DNA from: Shewanella sp. Isolate13 | GTDB taxonomy: Bacteria > Pseudomonadota > Gammaproteobacteria > Enterobacterales > Shewanellaceae | NCBI RefSeq assembly: GCF_022398325.1 | Contig: NZ_JAKEVD010000005.1 | Coordinates: 81,161 to 145,160, forward strand | DNA: 64,000 nucleotides | Direction: 5' to 3' | Shown here: positions 60,200-64,000 of the stretch, in pieces | Position numbering within the stretch: the stretch's first letter is position 1 | How the letters are laid out: every line of letters begins with the position of its first letter | The notes under the pieces: generated by a model | What the model saw: the letters and a program-made list of their open reading frames with translations, nothing else | What the model was told of the DNA's origin: nothing | Database searches by the model: none | Program-made: the position numbers and the translations under genes

Positions 60200-61369
60200 C
60201 TATAGCTTTATCGCCAGATCATTTATCTGGATATTGAGCGATGCGGCGATGCCATCTAATACAGCTGTCGCGCTCTCTTCAGTCACTTGGTCTATGGTGA
60301 TAGTCGCTTTGCTTTTTCCTGCTACGGCGCGCATATTGTCGAGTCTGTCAGGTATATTTTGTTGTAACACTAGCTGCAGGGTGTCTCCAACTCGAATACC
60401 GTGACGTCTACCTAGGTTGATAATGATCCTATCGACTTGCCTAGAAACGACTTGCCCGAGCAAAGGGCGGCAGTTTAGGGTGTTATCAATATCGTGACTG
60501 ACCTCGGCTAACACAAGATCGATGGCTTGGCCGTACTCAGAACGCCAAAAGGCCTCGCTATTGGAGTTGACCGTTTGCTGACGCTTAAATTCCCATTCGG
60601 CGGCTTGGCTATACTGCTGGCTCCAAACCTTCTCTCCGCTTATACCATGGAATAAAGACACGCGGATTTGAAAGGTGCGCATGGGATCGTTGTCCCAAAG
60701 ACCTAAAGTACTGGTGAAAGGCTCTGTGGAGATATCGATGATTTCTGGCAGTAGAATATACTGGCTGTCGGTGATCTCGCTTAACCAGCTAGGCAAACGA
60801 TAGCCGCGAATATCTACTAGAGCTTGGTCTATGTCTAAACGTTCATTTGCGTGAGTTTGAGCAAAGCTGCTATTGGAGTTTTGTTCCAGCACGCGGGCGA
60901 GTCGCTCAGATAGGTTTTGTTCAAACAGCCCTATATTGCCATACCTAAGCTGGGTTCTATCTTTGATCAATGCTTGAGGGACTAAAATTGCCGCTTTAAG
61001 CTGGTTCCCCTGACAAGTATCGTTAAGTGGCTCAATGATATCGATACGCACATTGACTGCGATCTGACCATTTTCGATGCGCTCGCTAATAAGTTCAATA
61101 TTCTGGCTTTGTGCCTGCTGTTCCATAGTAAAAGAGTCATTGACGAGCTGACCATTTTTTACTGTCTGCTGACTGCTAAACCTAGCTCCAGATTGTAAGG
61201 TCGCGTAGCTAACAGCTTGATGGATGGCATTTTCTCTAGCTTGTGTGACATTGTTATCTGTGATTTTTGCCTGTCCGCTAGCGGTGATCCACTTGGCCTG
61301 CGCCGGTAAAGTCAGTACAGATGACATTATGCACATGAGTGCAGTTGTAAAATATTGCGCTGGTTTCAT
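60200..61369 (-). CDS. flgT: flagellar H-ring protein FlgT
   Basis: Periplasmic component of the H-ring around the basal body of sheathed or polar sodium-type motors. From ATG at 61369 (MKPAQYFTTALMCIMSSVLTLPAQA) the product has 389 residues with a signal peptide; AAGG precedes it closely. Frames starting at 61459 fall inside the promoter and are wrong. Text WITASGQAKITDNNVTQARENAIHQAV is the FlgT N-terminal signature, and the C-terminal part has a LGQVVSRQVDRIIINLGRRHGIRVGD domain. Divergent from flgO. Confidence 0.93.
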   Translation of the reverse strand: MKPAQYFTTALMCIMSSVLTLPAQAKWITASGQAKITDNNVTQARENAIHQAVSYATLQSGARFSSQQTVKNGQLVNDSFTMEQQAQSQNIELISERIENGQIAVNVRIDIIEPLNDTCQGNQLKAAILVPQALIKDRTQLRYGNIGLFEQNLSERLARVLEQNSNSSFAQTHANERLDIDQALVDIRGYRLPSWLSEITDSQYILLPEIIDISTEPFTSTLGLWDNDPMRTFQIRVSLFHGISGEKVWSQQYSQAAEWEFKRQQTVNSNSEAFWRSEYGQAIDLVLAEVSHDIDNTLNCRPLLGQVVSRQVDRIIINLGRRHGIRVGDTLQLVLQQNIPDRLDNMRAVAGKSKATITIDQVTEESATAVLDGIAASLNIQINDLAIKL

Positions 61370-61453
61370 CGCACCTTTCCAGTTTTGAGAAATTAATAGC
61401 CTAGGGCTTTGTATGCCGGATATCTGACGTACTTGAATGCCTAGCTTAATGTT

Positions 61454-61470
61454 AAGCAATTAACGTGCCT
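61454..61470 (-). promoter_or_regulatory. sigma-54-type promoter for flgT
   Basis: On the minus strand: AGGCACG-TTAA-TTGCT, with GG and GC ten bases apart (61469-61456) and a single departure from TGGCACG-N4-TTGCW. The start would be near 61444, consistent with the 61369 start codon. Confidence 0.75.
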
Positions 61471-61510
61471 TTCCTAGGGGGAGCGGGAGGTTTATTAGGA
61501 TGAAAAACGG

Positions 61511-61537
61511 TAAAGTTTTTAGCTTATTTGCCGATAG
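61511..61537 (+). promoter_or_regulatory. sigma-28 (FliA) promoter for flgOP
   Basis: TAAAGTTT, 11 bp, GCCGATAG. This matches the FliA consensus TAAAGTTT-N11-GCCGATAA with one difference in the last base. Confidence 0.88.
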
Positions 61538-61622
61538 GAGTTAATAGCACTAAATTCGTGGTAACACACGGGGTATGGTCAAGAAGACGCATGGCCATAT
61601 TCGTCCAATCGGAATTTAAGAA

Positions 61623-62246
61623 ATGTATAAGCTAATTACTTTATTGCCTGTTTTGTTCGCTTTAGGCTGCGCGACTACAGCTAGTCAGGTCGAACCGCAG
61701 ATGATGAACGGCCATGGTTTGCCTCATACTGAGGCGGTTAATCACCTGTCACAGCAGATGGCCAATGAATTAATACGCCAAAATGATAGTCTGCGTCCAG
61801 ACCAGCCGCTGCTGGTGGCAACACCTGTGCTGTTGTCGGATATGAAGACCACTAATGCATTGGGGCTTCAGTTTCAGCAAGGCTTGATTGCCAGCTTGCA
61901 TGATCATCAATTTAACTTAGTTGATATTAATGTCAGTGATGCGCTTAAGGTGACGCCAGATGGTGAGTTTATTTTGACTCGAGACTGGCAACAACTCCCC
62001 TCAGACATACCCGTTGAGAATGTGGTGGTGTCGACCATGAGTTTTTCGACCCAAGGCATAGCAATCAATAGCCGTATCGTCAATGTCACTAATAACCGTG
62101 TAGTGTCGGCGGCTCAGGGCTTTGTTAATGCGAATGCAATGCCTGATTACGTTCGTCCATCGGAGAAGGTCGTATCAGAAAATGGCTTACTCTATCGAGA
62201 TGCCCAGGCAGGTCAACACAGAGTCAAAATTGTAGGAGATAAATAG
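61623..62246 (+). CDS. flgO: flagellar outer-membrane lipoprotein FlgO
   Basis: 207 residues; lipoprotein signal MYKLITLLPVLFALGCATTA with C16. FlgO is needed for stability of the flagellum in Vibrio-type systems and localises to the outer membrane. Text AVNHLSQQMANELIRQNDSLRPDQPLLVATPVLLSDMK is the FlgO core. Transcribed from a sigma-28 promoter at 61511-61537; the stop is directly followed by the flgP start. Confidence 0.92.
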   Translation: MYKLITLLPVLFALGCATTASQVEPQMMNGHGLPHTEAVNHLSQQMANELIRQNDSLRPDQPLLVATPVLLSDMKTTNALGLQFQQGLIASLHDHQFNLVDINVSDALKVTPDGEFILTRDWQQLPSDIPVENVVVSTMSFSTQGIAINSRIVNVTNNRVVSAAQGFVNANAMPDYVRPSEKVVSENGLLYRDAQAGQHRVKIVGDK

Positions 62247-62693
62247 ATGAAAGCCGTTATCTTATGTGCAGCATTGCTGCTGTCTGCTTGCTCTGCACAA
62301 GATAGGTATGTGCAGTATGAAGCTGAAGCGCCGAGCACTTTTCCTAAGTTGACCGCCATTGGGTACGCGCCTCTCGATACTCAGCCCGCGACAGAGCAGT
62401 CGCAGCGGGTGTTAATGGCGATGCAGGCATCAAAGATTGCCGCCTATCGTGAGCTTGCCGAGCAGGTTTATGGTCAGCAGCTGAGTGCGACTAGCCAGGT
62501 AAGAGATTGGATGTTATCGGGCGATGAAATTCAAGCATCGGTTTCTGGGGTGATCCGTGGTGCTAAAGTGGTAAAGAGTTATCCAGCGGGCGAGCATTAT
62601 GTGACAGAGCTTGAGTTAGACTTCGAGCAAGTCTGGGCGCTGTATCAGCAACAACATCGCTCGCAAAAAGTAAAAGAGATCACGTATTTTTAA
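62247..62693 (+). CDS. flgP: flagellar lipoprotein FlgP
   Basis: 148 residues; signal MKAVILCAALLLSACSAQ with C15 in a good lipobox, then RYVQYEAEAPSTFPKLTAIGYAPLDTQP and IAAYRELAEQVYGQQLSA, typical of FlgP (LPP20-like). FlgP associates with the outer-membrane disc or H-ring region. Adjacent to flgO with no gap, so co-transcribed from the same sigma-28 promoter. Confidence 0.92.
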   Translation: MKAVILCAALLLSACSAQDRYVQYEAEAPSTFPKLTAIGYAPLDTQPATEQSQRVLMAMQASKIAAYRELAEQVYGQQLSATSQVRDWMLSGDEIQASVSGVIRGAKVVKSYPAGEHYVTELELDFEQVWALYQQQHRSQKVKEITYF

Positions 62694-62696
62694 GGC

Positions 62697-63075
62697 TAAG
62701 AAGGGCGCTTTGCTGCGAGGTCGCCCTTCGGGCTTCTAGGACGTTCGCAAGCTCACTTCGAGGGCGCTTCGCTTCTAGGAAAAGCACAAGCAAAGACGGG
62801 AAAGCAGAAGCAAAGACAAAGACGAACGCTTCGCTCACAGAGTACGGAACGTTCGCAGGCTCACTAACGGAACGCTGCGCTTCGAGGACGCTGCGCTTCT
62901 AGAACCTAGGACCTATTCTTTAAACCTCGAACCTTCTTTTCTGTAGGTCGGCATTTATGCCGTCATTTTAATCTGTTAAGTCTTTTCCGTAAGCGAAGCG
63001 TTCCGTAGTGGCGAAGCCACGTGCCGTAAGGCCGCAGGCCGTTCGTCTTTGCTTGTTCGTCCCAGCAGTCCCCGT
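62697..63075. repeat. mosaic of short extragenic repeats (block 2)
   Basis: Dense small hairpins and modules: TCGCCCTTCGGGC, repeated GCTTCTAGG ends, GAACGTTCGCAGGCTCAC units, GTAGGTCGGCATTTATGCCGTCA, GTGGCGAAGCCAC and GGCCGCAGGCC. Segment 62754-62785 matches 29668-29699 with one mismatch, and a CCGTAAGCGAAGCGTTCCGTA module at about 62988 is the inverse of one at about 29611-29634. No ORF. Confidence 0.75.
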
Positions 63076-63082
63076 CTTAGCT

Positions 63083-63508
63083 TTAAGCTCTTAAATTATT
63101 ACCAAGAGTGGAGATGCTTGAGGTTTTACCTTTACCGTCATAGGTAAGGCTGGAGGCGTTGCGGCTAACCTGAAGTGCCTGCGAGAATCGGTTTAAGCTG
63201 GCTAAACTTAATTCGATTAATGACTCATTCTCTGCGTTGAGCTGCTGGCACTCGGCTAATAGCTGCTTGGTATTAGCAACTTGCTGCGATAGTTCGGGAT
63301 CCGATTTTAACAAGGCTAGATCTGGCTGCTGGGCAATTATCTCATCATTTTGTTTAAGGCTCGCCAGTAGATTAGCCTTAGTACTCGCTAGCGATAATAA
63401 AGTATCGGCCTGCTGTGCATGTAAGGCTTGCTTCTCTTGGCTAATCAAGTCTTTTAGTTCACACAACACTTGGTGCTGAGCGCTAAGCAGTTGAGATAAA
63501 TTTGTCAT
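63083..63508 (-). CDS. flgN: flagellar export chaperone FlgN
   Basis: 141 residues from ATG 63508 (MTNLSQLLSAQHQVLCELKDLI); a GTG six codons upstream is possible. Almost entirely helical, with a long antiparallel coiled-coil pattern, as in FlgN, which chaperones the hook-filament junction proteins FlgK and FlgL. The last residues match the C-terminal tail type of the family. It lies downstream of flgM (77 bp from flgM's stop), as in Shewanella and Vibrio. Confidence 0.85.
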   Translation of the reverse strand: MTNLSQLLSAQHQVLCELKDLISQEKQALHAQQADTLLSLASTKANLLASLKQNDEIIAQQPDLALLKSDPELSQQVANTKQLLAECQQLNAENESLIELSLASLNRFSQALQVSRNASSLTYDGKGKTSSISTLGNNLRA

Positions 63509-63602
63509 AATAGCCTGTTTTCCCACTCAATTGAGTTCGTTATTATTCGCAATGCTAAGCTCTAATACCGTTACTCAGGAAGTGACAACGGGCAATAGAG
63601 GC

Positions 63603-63920
63603 TTAATTTAAGTCTTTTAATTCATTTTCAAAGCTAGCGATGTTAGTTGCAAGCTTTTCAGGATCGATTTTGTAACGACCTTCAGCAATCGCCGCCTTGA
63701 TTTCATCGACTTTCTTCTGATCAATTTCAGGCATGTCGGCCATCTTTGTCTGTACGTTTTGAATTTGTTGAGCCTGCGCGGTAATCGACACCGAGTCACT
63801 TTTTTGTGGCGTTGGTGCAACTGCGGCAGCAGCTGTTTGTGCGGGCGCACCTTTTAGGTTACTGCCTGTGCCGACACGCGTAGTGGCGTGAGGGTTTACT
63901 TGTTTAATATCAATAGCCAT
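63603..63920 (-). CDS. flgM: anti-sigma-28 factor FlgM
   Basis: 105 residues from ATG 63920 (MAIDIKQVNPHATTRVGTG); a TTG four codons upstream is less likely. The C-terminal half with KVDEIKAAIAEGRYKIDPEKLATNIASFENEL is the FlgM core that binds FliA. The N-terminal part is low-complexity and disordered, as needed for export through the hook. Its promoter is a sigma-28 site at 63962-63988, giving the usual feedback. Followed by flgN. Confidence 0.94.
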   Translation of the reverse strand: MAIDIKQVNPHATTRVGTGSNLKGAPAQTAAAAVAPTPQKSDSVSITAQAQQIQNVQTKMADMPEIDQKKVDEIKAAIAEGRYKIDPEKLATNIASFENELKDLN

Positions 63921-63961
63921 TTTGAGATCCAACAGTTAATAAAGAGAGTTTCTTACACATG

Positions 63962-63988
63962 CTATCGGCAGCATGACTCATTACTTTA
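63962..63988 (-). promoter_or_regulatory. sigma-28 (FliA) promoter for flgMN
   Basis: On the minus strand: TAAAGTAA, 11 bp, GCCGATAG. The spacing is exact, with TAAAG and GCCGATA intact. It lies about 40 bp before the flgM start. Confidence 0.85.
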
Positions 63989-64000
63989 GGACTTTTTAAG

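Overview
The window looks like a chromosomal segment of a marine gammaproteobacterium, most probably Shewanella. This is inferred from gene order (rlmN-pilW-rodZ-ispG-hisS-yfgM-bamB-der, then xseA/guaBA, tadA/mltF/purL, cydABX), from a flgT/flgOP/flgMN flagellar block beside a maf-pse flagellin glycosylation cluster, and from moderate GC. No database search was possible. Most of the window is core genome; I see no insertion sequence, prophage or CRISPR array.

Layout. 1-9632: housekeeping run starting with a cut-off CNNM/DUF21 membrane protein, then RNA modification (rlmN), type IV pilus assembly (pilW), cell shape (rodZ), isoprenoid synthesis (ispG), hisS, envelope biogenesis (yfgM, bamB) and ribosome GTPase der. 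9824-12105: two unrecognised minus-strand genes and a palindromic non-coding element. 12106-25385: xseA, guaBA, an O-acyltransferase, tadA, mltF and purL with a likely PurR operator. 25386-26587: a long gap holding a self-contained small transcription unit (promoter, folded leader, 25-codon ORF, intrinsic terminator) and a perfect FNR-type box before cydABX. 29432-29956: mosaic repeats and ten copies of a 10-bp tandem repeat. 29957-40443: a lipoprotein, a chemoreceptor, a YdcH-type protein, a TetR-controlled RND efflux pair with twin palindromic operators, an outer-membrane barrel candidate, a chalcone-isomerase-like protein and a DUF2947-like protein.

40552-58218: flagellin glycosylation region. 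A Maf-type glycosyltransferase and pseBC are divergently transcribed from two sigma-54-type promoters that flank a large palindrome. A GH57-like protein with a cytidylyltransferase-like protein, pseG, a methyltransferase, a nucleotidyltransferase-like/methyltransferase fusion, a DXPS-like thiamine enzyme, an SDR, an ATP-grasp ligase, a short NeuB-like synthase and another methyltransferase follow. PseB, PseC and PseG point to a pseudaminic-acid-type intermediate. The other genes, the absence of a recognisable PseH, and a NeuB-like enzyme without its SAF domain suggest an unusual, probably methylated sugar.

58551-64000: a dicarboxylate-type symporter, tRNA-Arg(CCU), then flgT, flgO-flgP and flgN/flgM. 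FlgT has a sigma-54-type promoter; flgO and flgM have near-consensus sigma-28 promoters. Together with the sigma-54 sites at maf/pseB, this places glycosylation and flagellar assembly under the same control hierarchy.
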